Assembly: GCA_964564785.1 (NCBI GenBank)
Contig: CAZMCT010000001.1
Location: forward strand, 1 to 64,000
From: CAZMCT01 sp964564785
GTDB lineage: Bacteria; Planctomycetota; Phycisphaerae; UBA1845; Fen-1342
Length of the DNA stretch: 64,000 nt
Reading direction: 5' to 3'
Shown here: positions 1 through 8,935 of the stretch, piece after piece
How positions within the stretch are numbered: the stretch's first letter is position 1
How the letters are laid out: the number at the start of each line of letters is the position of its first letter
Made by a program: the position numbers and the translations under genes
Notes under the pieces: model-generated
Databases searched by the model: none
The model's input: the letters and a program-made list of their open reading frames with translations, nothing else
What the model was told of the DNA's origin: nothing

Positions 1-918
1 CCGGTGACCCGCAAGCCCGTCCCGCCCGCCCTGGCCGGCGGCTTGCCGCTGCCGCCCGCGGGCGAGCCGCGCTCCGACATCGGCCACCGCGACCCGGTAC
101 CGCGCCCGCCCTTCTGGGGTCGCCGCGTCCTCGACCAGATCGATCTTCGCGCCCCCCTCGCGTTCATCAACGAGACGATGCTTTTCCAGGTTCAATGGGG
201 GTTCCGCAAGAAGCGCCGGTCGCCCCAGGAATGGCGCGCGTACGTCGAGCGCGAGATCCGCCCCATCTACCGCGAGCTGGTCGAGCGCTGCCGCCGCGAG
301 AACATCATCCAACCCCAGGCCGTCTATGGTTACTGGCCGTGCAACTCCGACGGCAACGATCTGGTCGTCTTTGCCCCTCCGCCGCGCGAGCTCGATCGGC
401 CGGAGCTGCACGGGCCCGAGTTGGTGCGCTTCACGTTTCCGCGGCAGAAGCGGCCTCCGTACTGGTGCCTGGCCGATTTCTGGCGGCCGCTGCGCGACGG
501 CGTGGTGGACGTCGTCGCGTTCTCGCTGGTAACGGCCGGTCGGCGAGTGAGCGAGGTGGCCCGCGCCTGGTTCGCGGAGAACCGCTACCAGGACTACCTG
601 TACCTGCACGGGCTGGGGGTCGAAGTGGCCGAGGCGCTGGCCGAGTACATTCACAAGCAGGTGCGGGTCGAGCTGGGCGTGGCCGGCCAGGATGCCCGCG
701 ATCTGCACAAGCTGTTCCAGCAGGGGTACCAGGGCAGCCGTTACAGCTTCGGCTACCCGGCCTGCCCGAGCCTCGAGGACCAGGGCCCGCTGCTGAAGCT
801 GCTTCAGCCCGAGTCGATCGGCGTCACGCTCAGCGAGGAATTCCAGCTCGACCCCGAGCAGTCGACCAGCGCGATCATCGCGTATCATCCCGAGGCGCGT
901 TACTTCAACGTGCGGTGA
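1..918 (+). CDS. metH: Cobalamin-dependent methionine synthase, C-terminal activation domain (5' truncated by window edge)
   Basis: Cytosolic MetH transfers a methyl group from methyltetrahydrofolate to homocysteine through cobalamin. Only the C-terminal ~305 residues are here; the frame is open to base 1, so the catalytic and B12-binding modules lie outside. The visible part is the AdoMet-binding reactivation domain, which rescues oxidised cobalamin. Supporting motifs are the FINETMLFQVQWGF region, a YGYWPCNSDGND loop, the AdoMet-site RYSFGYPACP, and the tail GVTLSEEFQLDPEQSTSA. In the RxxxGYPACP motif the following D-H of the E. coli type is replaced by S-L, a variation seen among many bacterial MetH proteins. 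MetF, which supplies its folate substrate, lies about 50 kb away in the same window. Identification is firm; the true start cannot be seen. Confidence 0.95.
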   Translation, partial: PVTRKPVPPALAGGLPLPPAGEPRSDIGHRDPVPRPPFWGRRVLDQIDLRAPLAFINETMLFQVQWGFRKKRRSPQEWRAYVEREIRPIYRELVERCRRENIIQPQAVYGYWPCNSDGNDLVVFAPPPRELDRPELHGPELVRFTFPRQKRPPYWCLADFWRPLRDGVVDVVAFSLVTAGRRVSEVARAWFAENRYQDYLYLHGLGVEVAEALAEYIHKQVRVELGVAGQDARDLHKLFQQGYQGSRYSFGYPACPSLEDQGPLLKLLQPESIGVTLSEEFQLDPEQSTSAIIAYHPEARYFNVR

Positions 919-935
919 AGCGCGTGGACCGCTGC

Positions 936-958
936 GCGCGGCAAGGCTCAAGCCGCGC
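936..958 (+). terminator. GC hairpin just after metH
   Basis: A perfect 7-bp stem GCGCGGC/GCCGCGC with a 9-nt loop starts 17 nt after the metH stop. There is no U-tract, so it may be a 3'-end stabiliser or weak terminator. The rest of 919-1208 has no gene that I can support. Confidence 0.4.
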
Positions 959-1179
959 ATGCGGCCGTCGAGGAGCACACCCACCCATTGTCGCGGGCTT
1001 CTGCGCGGGGCTTCGCCGGCCGCGCCAACCGACCCACGCGTCCTCGTTCAGCGGCAGCGTCCGGGCGCTGGAAAGTAGCGCTCGCCGACGTACCAGCGCT
1101 CGTCCGCGCGGTCAGCCCTGGTGCGCGGCGGCGGCATGCGCGTGTCGGTGCCTGTTCCCCCTTCCCCGTTACCGGGTTT

Positions 1180-1196
1180 GCGGGCCGAAAGCCCGC
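1180..1196. terminator. Hairpin between convergent metH and ubiA-like genes
   Basis: Perfect stem GCGGGC/GCCCGC with a CGAAA loop, placed 12 nt beyond the end of the minus-strand prenyltransferase gene and downstream of plus-strand metH. Its symmetry suits a bidirectional terminator for the convergent pair. No U-tract. Confidence 0.4.
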
Positions 1197-1208
1197 GGAC
1201 CTTGTTCC

Positions 1209-2201
1209 TTATTGCCGATGCAGCACATCCCCCAGCCACGCCTGCAATTCGCGCCCGCGATACACCACCAGCAGCACCGCCGCACCCCACAGGGCGATCG
1301 CCGCCTGGAACGGCCGGTCACGCAGGATCACCGCCGTCGGCCCATCCACCCGCCCGTGCTCGACCAGCAGCGCGAACCGGAAAATCGCGTACACCACGAT
1401 CGGCAACGTGTAGATCAGGTAGTTCGTCCCGAACTCGTGCACCGTCCGCTCGTCCGTCGCGTACAACATGAAGCCGACGACCGCGATGCCGGCCGTGAGC
1501 GTGGTCATGTGGTTCAGCAGTTCGGGCGTGTACTCGGCCAGCGTCCGCCGGTGCCGGGCCGCGCCGCCGTCGCCCCCGTTCGCGGCCAACACGTTCAGCT
1601 CGCAGCGCCGTTTCGAGAACCCCATGAACAGGCAGAGCGTGAATGTGCAGAGGACCAGCCACGCCGAGATCGGCACGTGGATCACGACCGCACCCGCGAT
1701 CGCCCGCAGCACGAACCCCAGCCCGATCAGGATCACGTCCAGCAGCGTGAGCTGCTTGAGCCCGAACGTGTACCCCGCCTGGAGCACCACGTACAGCAGC
1801 GCCACCGCGAAAAACGCCCGATCCAGCCACAGCCCGCCTCCCAAACCCGCCACCAGCAGCACCAGCCCGAACGCCGCCGCCGCTTCCGCCGAGATCACAC
1901 CGGCCGCCACCGGTCGCGTGCGTTTCGTCGGGTGCAGCCGATCCTCCACGCGGTCGTGCACGTCGTTGAGCACGTACACCCCGCTGCTCACCAGGCAGAA
2001 GCACCCCAGCCCGAACAACACCCACACCACCGCCTGCGGGTCGGCCAGTTTCTGCCCGAACACCAGCCCCGCCAGCAGGAACAGATTCTTGGTCCACTGC
2101 CCCGGCCGCATGAGCTGGATCCACGGTCGCAGACCGACCGCCGGACGCGGCCCGGCCGCGGTCGTCGGCGGGTCCTCCAGCGTCGGTGCGGGTTGTGTCA
2201 T
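1209..2201 (-). CDS. UbiA-family prenyltransferase, decaprenyl-phosphate phosphoribosyltransferase-like
   Basis: 330-residue polytopic membrane protein of the UbiA superfamily. After a ~25-residue hydrophilic leader comes RPGQWTKNLFLLAGLVFGQ, typical of the branch that moves phosphoribose onto polyprenyl phosphate (DPPR synthase, Rv3806c type), then the Mg/diphosphate motif NDVHDRVEDRLHPTKRTRP at about residues 79-97, then seven to eight hydrophobic segments. In actinobacteria this reaction feeds arabinan synthesis; in other phyla the substrate is usually untested. It lies 83 bp downstream of the heparinase-like gene on the same strand and may be cotranscribed with it. The neighbouring Wzy/Wzx genes suggest a role in envelope glycan assembly, which is inference. 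The family is firm; the exact donor and acceptor are not. Confidence 0.85.
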   Translation of the reverse strand: MTQPAPTLEDPPTTAAGPRPAVGLRPWIQLMRPGQWTKNLFLLAGLVFGQKLADPQAVVWVLFGLGCFCLVSSGVYVLNDVHDRVEDRLHPTKRTRPVAAGVISAEAAAAFGLVLLVAGLGGGLWLDRAFFAVALLYVVLQAGYTFGLKQLTLLDVILIGLGFVLRAIAGAVVIHVPISAWLVLCTFTLCLFMGFSKRRCELNVLAANGGDGGAARHRRTLAEYTPELLNHMTTLTAGIAVVGFMLYATDERTVHEFGTNYLIYTLPIVVYAIFRFALLVEHGRVDGPTAVILRDRPFQAAIALWGAAVLLVVYRGRELQAWLGDVLHRQ

Positions 2202-2284
2202 GCGGGTCCTTTGCCGGCTGACGCGCGGCCACCGGACGGCGCGGCATTCTGGACCACGTTGGCGGGCCGGTCAATCCGCGGTGC

Positions 2285-4582
2285 TCAGCCGGGAGCGAGC
2301 GGGCCGTCCTCGACCACCGCGTCCGGCAGCGTCCAGACCACCGCTTCCGGGCCGTCCCACGTGACGGCGCCGCCGCGCCCGCGCTGGGGCAGGCGCACCG
2401 ACACGCGCTCACCTTCCAGCGCGAGCGACAGCTCCAGCCGGTCGTCCTCTTCGCGAACCATCAGCTCGGGCGCGCTGCGATGATCCGCTCGATCGGCGAC
2501 GAGCAGGTTGATGAAGACGGCGACTGGATTGCGCGCGGCCGGCTCGATCTCGACGCGTCCCCAATGCGGCGTCCGGCCGATCTCTGGGCCCAGCAGCAGG
2601 GGCTCACCCAGGCGGTACCATGCGTTCGGCGGGTTCTGAGCCTCGGCCGGCAGGATGAGGCGCTCGAAGCCATCCGCGTCACCGCCGAAGTATGAACGCC
2701 CCGCGTAGCGGCCGTGTTCGATGCCCAACCGGTTGGCCGGCCCGCCGACGACCCGCAGGGTCCGCGGCAGCGGCCGCACCGGCGCCAGCCACAGGGCGCC
2801 ATCGCGGTCGCCCCACCGCAGCCACCGGGCGTCATTGCAGCGCCAGACCCCCCCCACGTTCGTCGCGCCCCAGACGCGGGCCGTGTCCGAGGGATCCTGC
2901 CCATCGACCTGCGGCCGCGCCGGCAGGTTCACGATCCACGTCGGCATGCCGCGCCGTTTGCCAAGCGTGACGCGATCGACCACGAGCAGCGCGCGTTCGA
3001 GCACGAACACGAACTCGCGCGTGTACTCCGCGAATTGACTGCTGTGGTACGCGGGTGCGAGGTCGAGCGCGAGATACGCGGCGCCGCCCTGCTGCCCGTA
3101 GGCCAGCGTCGCGCCGGTTCGCCGCCCTTGTGCCTCCAACGGCGTCACGAAGTCGGTACAGGTCTGCTCGATGCAGCGCTGCCCCCCGGCAGGCAGGTAG
3201 CGGGCTCCGTACCATTCCGCGACCTGGAGCGGATCCCACATCAGCAGCGCGTTGTGCGCGATCGTGGCGGTGCAGTATTGCTCGAAGTCGAACGGCTCGC
3301 CCCGCCGCCCGAGGCGCTGCGCGCCCCGCTGCGTCGGCACCGCCGCCAGATGCACGTCGTCCCCGCCCGCGGCCGTGAGCTGGCCGCCGCGCTCGATCAC
3401 GAAGTGCCCGGCGTCGAAATGCTGCCCGCGCCGCAGGAAGGGCTGTCCGGCGTCGATCCAGATCCGGGTGGCCTCCGGGCCGCGCCCTCCCCGAAAGATC
3501 ACCGCTCCGCCCAGGTGGCGCGCCGCCGGCAGCGCCTGCGGGTCGCAGCGCGGCAGGTCCGCGATCGGCAGCACGATCGGAACCCACCGCCATGCCTGAC
3601 GCGCCGCCGCTTCCTCGCCCCGCTGCCGCAGCGCCTGCTCGACCCGCTCTGCGGTCCGCACGGCGGCCGGGTCGCGCGTGCGCACCGCGAGCAGGTGGGC
3701 CGTCAGCGGACGCAGCGCATCCCAGTTCGCCGCCGGATTCGCCGGCGCCGCCGCCCCGTCGTCGTGCAGAAAGCCACGGGCCAGCGCCGGGTGCTCAACC
3801 TCCGCCAGCACGTAATGCTCGAGCCAGCGGCCGACCGACGCGCGATACTCCGGCCACAAGTCGCGCCCCAGCACGTGGCCGGCCAGCTCGATCGCCAGCG
3901 CCGTGTCGCGCTCCTCGTCGGCGCCCGCGTCGGAACCGGTCGGACTCAGTCCGCGCCAGGCGACATACGTCGGGAAGGTTGACAAGAAATAGCGGCGTGC
4001 TTCTTCGAGCAGCCGTTTGCGCGCCTCGAGCCAGCTCGGCGACGGGTCGTCGGACTCGTCCACCGCAATCGCCACGGCCAGCGACGTCAGTTTCTCTCGG
4101 AAGGGACGCGGCTCGAGCGGACTGTCCCCCGCCGCCAGCGGCACGACGGCCCGTCGCATGCGAAGCAGGAAATCCTGCCGCACGGCCGGCTCGACCTCGT
4201 CCCAGCACCAGTCCAGCGCCAGCACCGCCTCGAGCTTGTCGGCCGACGACGCAGATCGGAGCCCGGCCTCCACGATGCGCAGCAACGCCTCCGTGCCCGG
4301 CCCCGGTCCCTGCACGAAGCGCAGCAGGGCCGCACCTGACAGCTCGCCCGGCAGATTTCCGTCCGCGGCCGCCAGCGCCTCCCGCAACGCCGCGTAGTCG
4401 CCGGCCGACATGCCGGCCCGCCCCGGCGGCGGCGTCCCGGGGGGCAGTTCCAACCCGCAGGCATGCCGCAGCCGTGCCCGGTCGGCCGGCGTCACGAGCA
4501 GCCGGGGGTGCTCGGCCGCCGCACCCAAACTGAGCAACGCCAGAATCGTCCCGGAGACCAGCGTCTTTGGACAAAGCTGCAT
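2285..4582 (-). CDS. Secreted heparinase II/III-like protein
   Basis: 765 residues from the ATG at 4582, chosen because it starts a clear signal peptide (MQLCPKTLVSG then a hydrophobic stretch ending GAAAEHP). The open frame runs 17 codons further upstream, but that would bury the signal. The N-terminal half (about 40-370) is helical and alanine-rich, as expected of the alginate-lyase-like toroid. The second half (about 375-640) matches the heparinase II/III-like beta domain: GGAVIFRGGRGPEATRIWID, FDAGHFVIERGGQL, and the conserved IAHNALLMWD, whose His is usual in the family. Such proteins cleave uronic-acid polysaccharides by beta-elimination, or are structural relatives found in polysaccharide export clusters. 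It is followed on the same strand by the UbiA-like gene. The substrate cannot be told from sequence. Confidence 0.8.
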   Translation of the reverse strand: MQLCPKTLVSGTILALLSLGAAAEHPRLLVTPADRARLRHACGLELPPGTPPPGRAGMSAGDYAALREALAAADGNLPGELSGAALLRFVQGPGPGTEALLRIVEAGLRSASSADKLEAVLALDWCWDEVEPAVRQDFLLRMRRAVVPLAAGDSPLEPRPFREKLTSLAVAIAVDESDDPSPSWLEARKRLLEEARRYFLSTFPTYVAWRGLSPTGSDAGADEERDTALAIELAGHVLGRDLWPEYRASVGRWLEHYVLAEVEHPALARGFLHDDGAAAPANPAANWDALRPLTAHLLAVRTRDPAAVRTAERVEQALRQRGEEAAARQAWRWVPIVLPIADLPRCDPQALPAARHLGGAVIFRGGRGPEATRIWIDAGQPFLRRGQHFDAGHFVIERGGQLTAAGGDDVHLAAVPTQRGAQRLGRRGEPFDFEQYCTATIAHNALLMWDPLQVAEWYGARYLPAGGQRCIEQTCTDFVTPLEAQGRRTGATLAYGQQGGAAYLALDLAPAYHSSQFAEYTREFVFVLERALLVVDRVTLGKRRGMPTWIVNLPARPQVDGQDPSDTARVWGATNVGGVWRCNDARWLRWGDRDGALWLAPVRPLPRTLRVVGGPANRLGIEHGRYAGRSYFGGDADGFERLILPAEAQNPPNAWYRLGEPLLLGPEIGRTPHWGRVEIEPAARNPVAVFINLLVADRADHRSAPELMVREEDDRLELSLALEGERVSVRLPQRGRGGAVTWDGPEAVVWTLPDAVVEDGPLAPG

Positions 4583-4711
4583 CGCGTGGCTCCCAACCCG
4601 GGCGAATTCTCTCGCCGAAGAACGGCATGGCAAGTCCGTAAGCGCTCCCGAATGGGGCCAGAACTCCCAGCCCGAGCCGACGTACTCTCCTCGCTTCGGC
4701 CGTCACTTTTT

Positions 4712-4808
4712 CAGCCCGGCGAAGAAGGGCACAGACACCGGGAGACCGGCTGCGAGCGCTACCTGCTGGCCGGTCGGCGCGTAGTTAGCCCCCTTTCTTG
4801 CCGGGCTG
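4712..4808 (-). repeat. ~100-bp inverted-terminus element, copy 1 (reverse orientation)
   Basis: 97 bp bounded by CAGCCCGGCGAAGAAGGGC and the near-complement GCCCCCTTTCTTGCCGGGCTG. The reverse complement of the interior reads GGTAGCGCTCGCAGCC followed by TCCCGGTGTCTGTGCCC, matching the core of the five other copies. It lies in the 326-bp divergent gap between the heparinase-like gene and the secreted protein at 4909; I see no gene in that gap. Confidence 0.75.
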
Positions 4809-4908
4809 TCATGGCCCGGCGGCCGCACGGCCGATAGAATGCGTGTCCCGGCAATCCGGCTGCGGTTGTAACATGTTGTCAGATTAGCGGTTTGCGCGTG
4901 GAGCGCGG

Positions 4909-5901
4909 GTGCCGTTGGCCACCGGCGGCGGTGCGACAGTTGCGTGGAGCCCTTCCCTGACAGTCCAAGCCCTACGGCCGGTGCTCTCAGGTCTGGCAGT
5001 GCTACTGCTTGGGTGCGGCGCGGGCGCGCAGATGACGGACAGGCCGGCCGCTGCTCAGCCGGCGCGCCCCGCTGAAACGCAGGCCGCCACCGGACCGGCC
5101 GCTCCGGGCGTTCCGCGCGTGATTCCGTGGATCGAGGTGGGCGGGGACAGCCCGGCCGAGTTGGGCAACATTGTCGCCGGGCTGGAAATCTGGCGGCAGG
5201 TCACCGACACGGCGATCGTGTCCGTGAATCCCGGCCGCAGCGGGCTCTATTCCGTTCTTCGGCGGCGCGTGCCCGGAATGCGGATCGTTCCCGGCCTGAA
5301 AACCTGGCCGTTGCTCAAGACGTTTGACTCCGAGTCGGGATGGGAGAGTATTGCAAAGGAGCTGACGCGTATTGCGGAGGTCTCGGGCGCGCGGACAGTC
5401 CTCCTCGAAAACGAGACGGCCATCCGACCGTATCTCGAGGGCAAAGTGGACGTCGATCTGGCCGGGCTGCGGCGCGGCCTGGAGAAGCTGCCGCGTGACC
5501 TGGAGATCATCTGGTACCCGGGGATTCACGGCGAGGCGAAGTTGAAGCACGCCCGCTCGACCGCCGTATGCGAGCTGGTCGCCACGGTCTGCCGCGGCGT
5601 GCGGTTCACCGACACCGACTCCGCCGGGCCGAATGCCGGCCGGCAGTGGTGGGCCGGTCAGGCCCGCAGGCAGATGCGCACGCTGTCCAGCGGGCGTCCG
5701 ACACTCCCGATCCTGTACACCTGCGGCGGCCGCTTCTGGCGCCCGCAGCAGATCCTGGCGGCCCTGGCCCGCGTTGAAAACACGGACGCCATCATCTATA
5801 CCGGCAGCGAGAATTGGCTCGCGGACACGCGGACCATCGTCGAGCATTTGACGGAGGCGCGGGCCGCGGCGCGCTCGCCGGTAGCGCAGGGGAATCGATG
5901 A
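4909..5901 (+). CDS. Uncharacterised secreted or lipid-anchored protein upstream of wzy/wzx
   Basis: I do not recognise a family. The frame opens at a GTG at 4909 (330 aa), but an in-frame GTG at 4981 would give MLSGLAVLLLGCGAGAQ, a textbook lipoprotein signal with Cys in the lipobox, so the mature protein probably starts there. A Pro/Ala-rich linker follows (residues ~45-70). The rest is a compact alpha/beta domain with alternating strands (VIPWIEVGGD, TAIVSVNPGRSG, MRIVPGLKTWPLL, ARTVLLENETA, LEIIWYPGIHG, LPILYTCGGRFW, DAIIYTGSENW), suggesting a TIM-barrel-like fold with aromatic and acidic residues at strand ends, as in glycoside hydrolases. That fold is inference. Its TGA overlaps the ATG of the next gene (ATGA), so it is translationally coupled to the polymerase-like gene and probably acts with it in exopolysaccharide handling. 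Confidence 0.6.
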   Translation: MPLATGGGATVAWSPSLTVQALRPVLSGLAVLLLGCGAGAQMTDRPAAAQPARPAETQAATGPAAPGVPRVIPWIEVGGDSPAELGNIVAGLEIWRQVTDTAIVSVNPGRSGLYSVLRRRVPGMRIVPGLKTWPLLKTFDSESGWESIAKELTRIAEVSGARTVLLENETAIRPYLEGKVDVDLAGLRRGLEKLPRDLEIIWYPGIHGEAKLKHARSTAVCELVATVCRGVRFTDTDSAGPNAGRQWWAGQARRQMRTLSSGRPTLPILYTCGGRFWRPQQILAALARVENTDAIIYTGSENWLADTRTIVEHLTEARAAARSPVAQGNR

Positions 5902-7349
5902 GCCTCGAATTGTTCTTCCTGTTTACCGTCCTCGGCCTGGCCGGTATCGCCGCGCTGGTCCTGATTCTCCGCTTCCACGCCCCCGACGTCATCCTGCTGC
6001 TGGCCGCGCTCTTCCCGATCGCCTGGATGAGCCGTCTCGACTACGTCCCGGTCTTCGTGCTCGGCCCGCATATCCCCATGCACTGGTTCGCGCTCGCCGG
6101 GCTCACCGTCGCCCTGCTCCCCTTTGGCGACCCCCACAGCAGCCGCGCCCTGCGCCGCGCCATCGGCCCGGTGCTCGGCCCGTTCGCCTTTCTTCTGCTG
6201 ACAATGCTGATGAGCGTCATCGCCAACGCCAGCGGCCCGGAAGGCGTCCTGATGGGCCTGCGGGCAATGGTTTTCACCATCCTGCCCTTCCCCGCCGCGT
6301 GGGTCGTCGTGCGTACGCTGCGCTTCGAGCCGGAGCAGTTCGCCCGCGCCGCGCTCGTTTTCTCCGCCGTCGGGCTCGCCGTCGGCGTCCTGGCGATTCT
6401 CAGCGCCATCGCGCCTCACCTCTTCGCCGGCGTGCTCCAGACCACCTGGAAGGTCGAGCAGGAGGGCGGCCGGGCCTTCACCACCCTCGGCGGGGCCAAC
6501 ACGACCGGCGCCGTCCTCGCCGTCGTCGGCTGCGTCGCGTCCGGCATGCTCCTGGCCGGCCGCCAGCGGGCCGCCGCCGCCCTCGGCCTCGCCGTCTCCT
6601 TCGGCGGCATCCTGGCCTCGGTCGCCCGCGCTGTTCTGCTCGCCTTCATTGCTGCCCACCTGTACCTTTACGGCCGTCCCACCAAGGGCTTGGGTCGCCG
6701 ACTCGCCCTTCTCATTGCCCTCCTCGCCATCATCGTCGTCCCCGTCTTCAACAAGCTCCAGGCGAACCTGAAGCTCGAGCGGCTGCGGACCATTGCTGAC
6801 AACTCGGCCTCCGTGCGCGTCATCGCCATGGATGCGGCCGTCCGCTTCGGCCTGGCGAACCCCGTCTTCGGCGGCGGGTGGGGCATCGTCTATCCCTACG
6901 CCCGCACAGTCGCCGGCGTCCAGGATCTCCCCCGCATTTGGTATGTCGGCGAGATCTCGACGCCGCTCGTCAAGCCCCACAGCCTCTTCGCGATCATGCT
7001 GGCCGAGTGCGGCCTGCCCGGCCTGTTGGCCCTCTGCTTCTTCTTCTGGCGCTGGTGGCAGGCCCTCCGCCCGCCACCGGCCCGGCTCGACCTCCAGGGC
7101 AACAGCGTCGTCGCCGGCTACCGCGCCGCCTTCATCTGCATCGTCATCATCGCCGTCTTCCAGGACGACCTGTTCATCATCAGTAAGCTCGCCTTCCTGC
7201 TTTACCTGCCGCTGTTCTGCGGCGCGCTCGCCAGCCAGTACTACCGCGCCGCCGCCACGGCGGCCGCCCCCGCACCCGTCGACATCGCTACGCTCCCCGT
7301 CGAGCTGCGCGTCGCCGCGGCCCTCCGCATCGGAGCCGGGCGCACATGA
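5898..7349 (+). CDS. O-antigen ligase / Wzy polymerase-like membrane protein
   Basis: 483 residues from the ATG that overlaps the upstream stop (ATGA, 5898-5901). About eleven to twelve hydrophobic helices span the protein. A long periplasmic loop (about 305-360) precedes KPHSLFAIMLAECGLPGLLA, the hallmark H-x-x-x-x ... E-x-G-x-x-G of the Wzy_C/WaaL family. The family joins undecaprenyl-linked glycans either to each other (polymerase) or to an acceptor (ligase) on the outer face of the inner membrane. Its stop overlaps the flippase start (ATGA at 7346-7349), so the trio 4909-8683 is one coupled operon. Whether it polymerises or ligates cannot be told from sequence. Confidence 0.8.
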   Translation: MSLELFFLFTVLGLAGIAALVLILRFHAPDVILLLAALFPIAWMSRLDYVPVFVLGPHIPMHWFALAGLTVALLPFGDPHSSRALRRAIGPVLGPFAFLLLTMLMSVIANASGPEGVLMGLRAMVFTILPFPAAWVVVRTLRFEPEQFARAALVFSAVGLAVGVLAILSAIAPHLFAGVLQTTWKVEQEGGRAFTTLGGANTTGAVLAVVGCVASGMLLAGRQRAAAALGLAVSFGGILASVARAVLLAFIAAHLYLYGRPTKGLGRRLALLIALLAIIVVPVFNKLQANLKLERLRTIADNSASVRVIAMDAAVRFGLANPVFGGGWGIVYPYARTVAGVQDLPRIWYVGEISTPLVKPHSLFAIMLAECGLPGLLALCFFFWRWWQALRPPPARLDLQGNSVVAGYRAAFICIVIIAVFQDDLFIISKLAFLLYLPLFCGALASQYYRAAATAAAPAPVDIATLPVELRVAAALRIGAGRT

Positions 7350-8683
7350 GCTCATACGCCCGCGACACCCGCCTGATTTTCATCGCCAACGTGGTCGCCC
7401 TCCTCGCCGGGCTGCTCAGTCAGTCCCTCCTCGCCTGGACCCTTCTGCCCGCCGGCCGCGGCGAATACGCCGCCTGCGTCATCTTCTCCGGCCTGCTCGT
7501 CCTCGCCTTCGCCCTCGGCCAGGAGATGGCCAACGTATACTACGTCGGCAACCGCAGCCTCAGCCCGTCGGAGGCCATGACGCAGAGCCTCGCCTGCGGC
7601 CTCGCCATGTCGCTCGTGGCCTGCGCCGTCGGCTACACCCTCACCGTCGCGTTCCCGCAGCGCTTTGCCGTCGCCCCGCTGGCCGACTTCCGCCTCGCCC
7701 TGCTCTACGTGCCGTTCGCCATCCTGCGCATGTTCCTCCAGCACGTGCTCCTCGGCATCCCCGACACGCTCCGCTACACGCTCCTCAATCTCGGCACCCC
7801 CGTGCTGATGGCCGTCGGCCTGGCCCTGGCCGCCCTCGTCGGCCTCACCGTCGCCACCGCCCTCGCCGTCCAGATCGCCAGCGAAGCCCTCGGCACCGCG
7901 GCCGCCCTGTACATGCTCGTCCGCACGCACTACTGCCGCCTCGTCCCGCTGCATCTCGCCAACCTCCGCCGCACGCTCGGCTACGGCTTCCGCTTCTACT
8001 TCGGCAAGCTCGCCAGCATGGCCAACGTCCAGATCGGTCCGATCATCGTCGCCGCCGTCTACGCCGATCGCGAGATGGTCGGCATGTACACGGCCGCGGC
8101 CGCGATCTTCTCCCGCATCTGGATCCTGGGCGAAACGCTTCAGCTCGCCCTGCTCCCCCGGACGGTGGCCGACCCGACCGGCCAGGCCCGCATGGTCGCC
8201 CAGGTGCTGCGCATGTGCCTGGCCTGCTGCGGCGCGCTGACGCTCGTGGCCGCCGTGCTGGCCAAGCCGATCATCGCCATACTGCTGGGCCCGGACTTTT
8301 TACCGGTCTTGGTCCCGGTCTGGATCCTGCTGCCGGGGATTCTCATCCGAGTGGTATCGAAGGTCTTGCCAGCCTACTTTGCTGGCGTGAACCGGCCCCA
8401 GATCACGTCGCTGGGCGTCGGAGTGGCAGTGGCGGTGGACCTGGGACTGATGCTGGTGCTGCTGCCGCGCTGGGGACTTGCTGGCCTGGCCGCCGCCGTC
8501 GCGACGTCCTACGCCGTCGAAGCCCTGATCATGTCGCTGGCGTTCCGCGCCTACGCCCGGCTGCCGTTGAGCACGATGTTCGTATTCTCGCGGGCTGACG
8601 GCGACGCCCTGTTCGCGGCGACACGGAAAGTCTTCGGTCAGCGGAATACCTCCGTTGGTGCGGCCTCGAACACCACGCGGTAG
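7346..8683 (+). CDS. Wzx-type oligosaccharide flippase (MOP/MATE superfamily)
   Basis: 445 residues with about twelve to fourteen predicted membrane helices from the first residues (LIFIANVVALLAGLLSQSLL) to residue ~415, and a short cytoplasmic tail. The arrangement, with a repeated six-helix pattern, a charged cytoplasmic loop and GYGFRFYFGKLASMANVQIG in the middle, is that of the polysaccharide-transport flippases that move lipid-linked repeat units across the inner membrane. The ATG overlaps the TGA of the polymerase-like gene. Together they make a flippase/polymerase pair of the Wzx/Wzy type. The C-terminal ~30 residues are polar and poorly conserved in appearance. Confidence 0.85.
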   Translation: MSSYARDTRLIFIANVVALLAGLLSQSLLAWTLLPAGRGEYAACVIFSGLLVLAFALGQEMANVYYVGNRSLSPSEAMTQSLACGLAMSLVACAVGYTLTVAFPQRFAVAPLADFRLALLYVPFAILRMFLQHVLLGIPDTLRYTLLNLGTPVLMAVGLALAALVGLTVATALAVQIASEALGTAAALYMLVRTHYCRLVPLHLANLRRTLGYGFRFYFGKLASMANVQIGPIIVAAVYADREMVGMYTAAAAIFSRIWILGETLQLALLPRTVADPTGQARMVAQVLRMCLACCGALTLVAAVLAKPIIAILLGPDFLPVLVPVWILLPGILIRVVSKVLPAYFAGVNRPQITSLGVGVAVAVDLGLMLVLLPRWGLAGLAAAVATSYAVEALIMSLAFRAYARLPLSTMFVFSRADGDALFAATRKVFGQRNTSVGAASNTTR

Positions 8684-8715
8684 CAACGGAACTCCGAATG
8701 CGCCCGGACCACCCC

Positions 8716-8743
8716 TGAATCCCAGCCTCGAACCCCAAGCCCC
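8716..8743. repeat. Degenerate heptanucleotide tract
   Basis: Four loose 7-bp units (TGAATCC, CAGCCTC, GAACCCC, AAGCCCC) sit 32 bp after the flippase stop. The match between units is poor, but the 7-bp period is the same as in the three clearer tracts at 39182, 52573 and 54201. The remainder of 8684-8935 shows no gene. Confidence 0.35.
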
Positions 8744-8935
8744 CCGGTGGTGACGGTTCCGAGACGGCGGTGTCCTCTGCCGCACTGGTTTGACTCCCGC
8801 CGCCGCCAGCGCTCACGGTTGTCATCCGCCCGCGCGCGGCGAATAATCCCCTGCGGTTCGGCCGCCTCCTCCGGCCGACCGCGGGCGGCCGCCCGGGCCG
8901 CGGCGCCCGACGGGCGAGGAAGAGCGGACCCGGCC

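Noticed and set aside
1000..1175. Possible seventh copy of the ~100-bp element
   Set aside because: Pieces resemble it (GCGCCAACCGACCCAC near 1023, TCGGTGCCTGTTCCCCC near 1145), but the ends are not inverted repeats and the spacing is wrong; too degraded to call.
195..2483. A 762-codon plus-strand frame crossing metH and the UbiA-like gene
   Set aside because: Overlaps two real genes on different strands and has an Arg-rich, domain-free translation.
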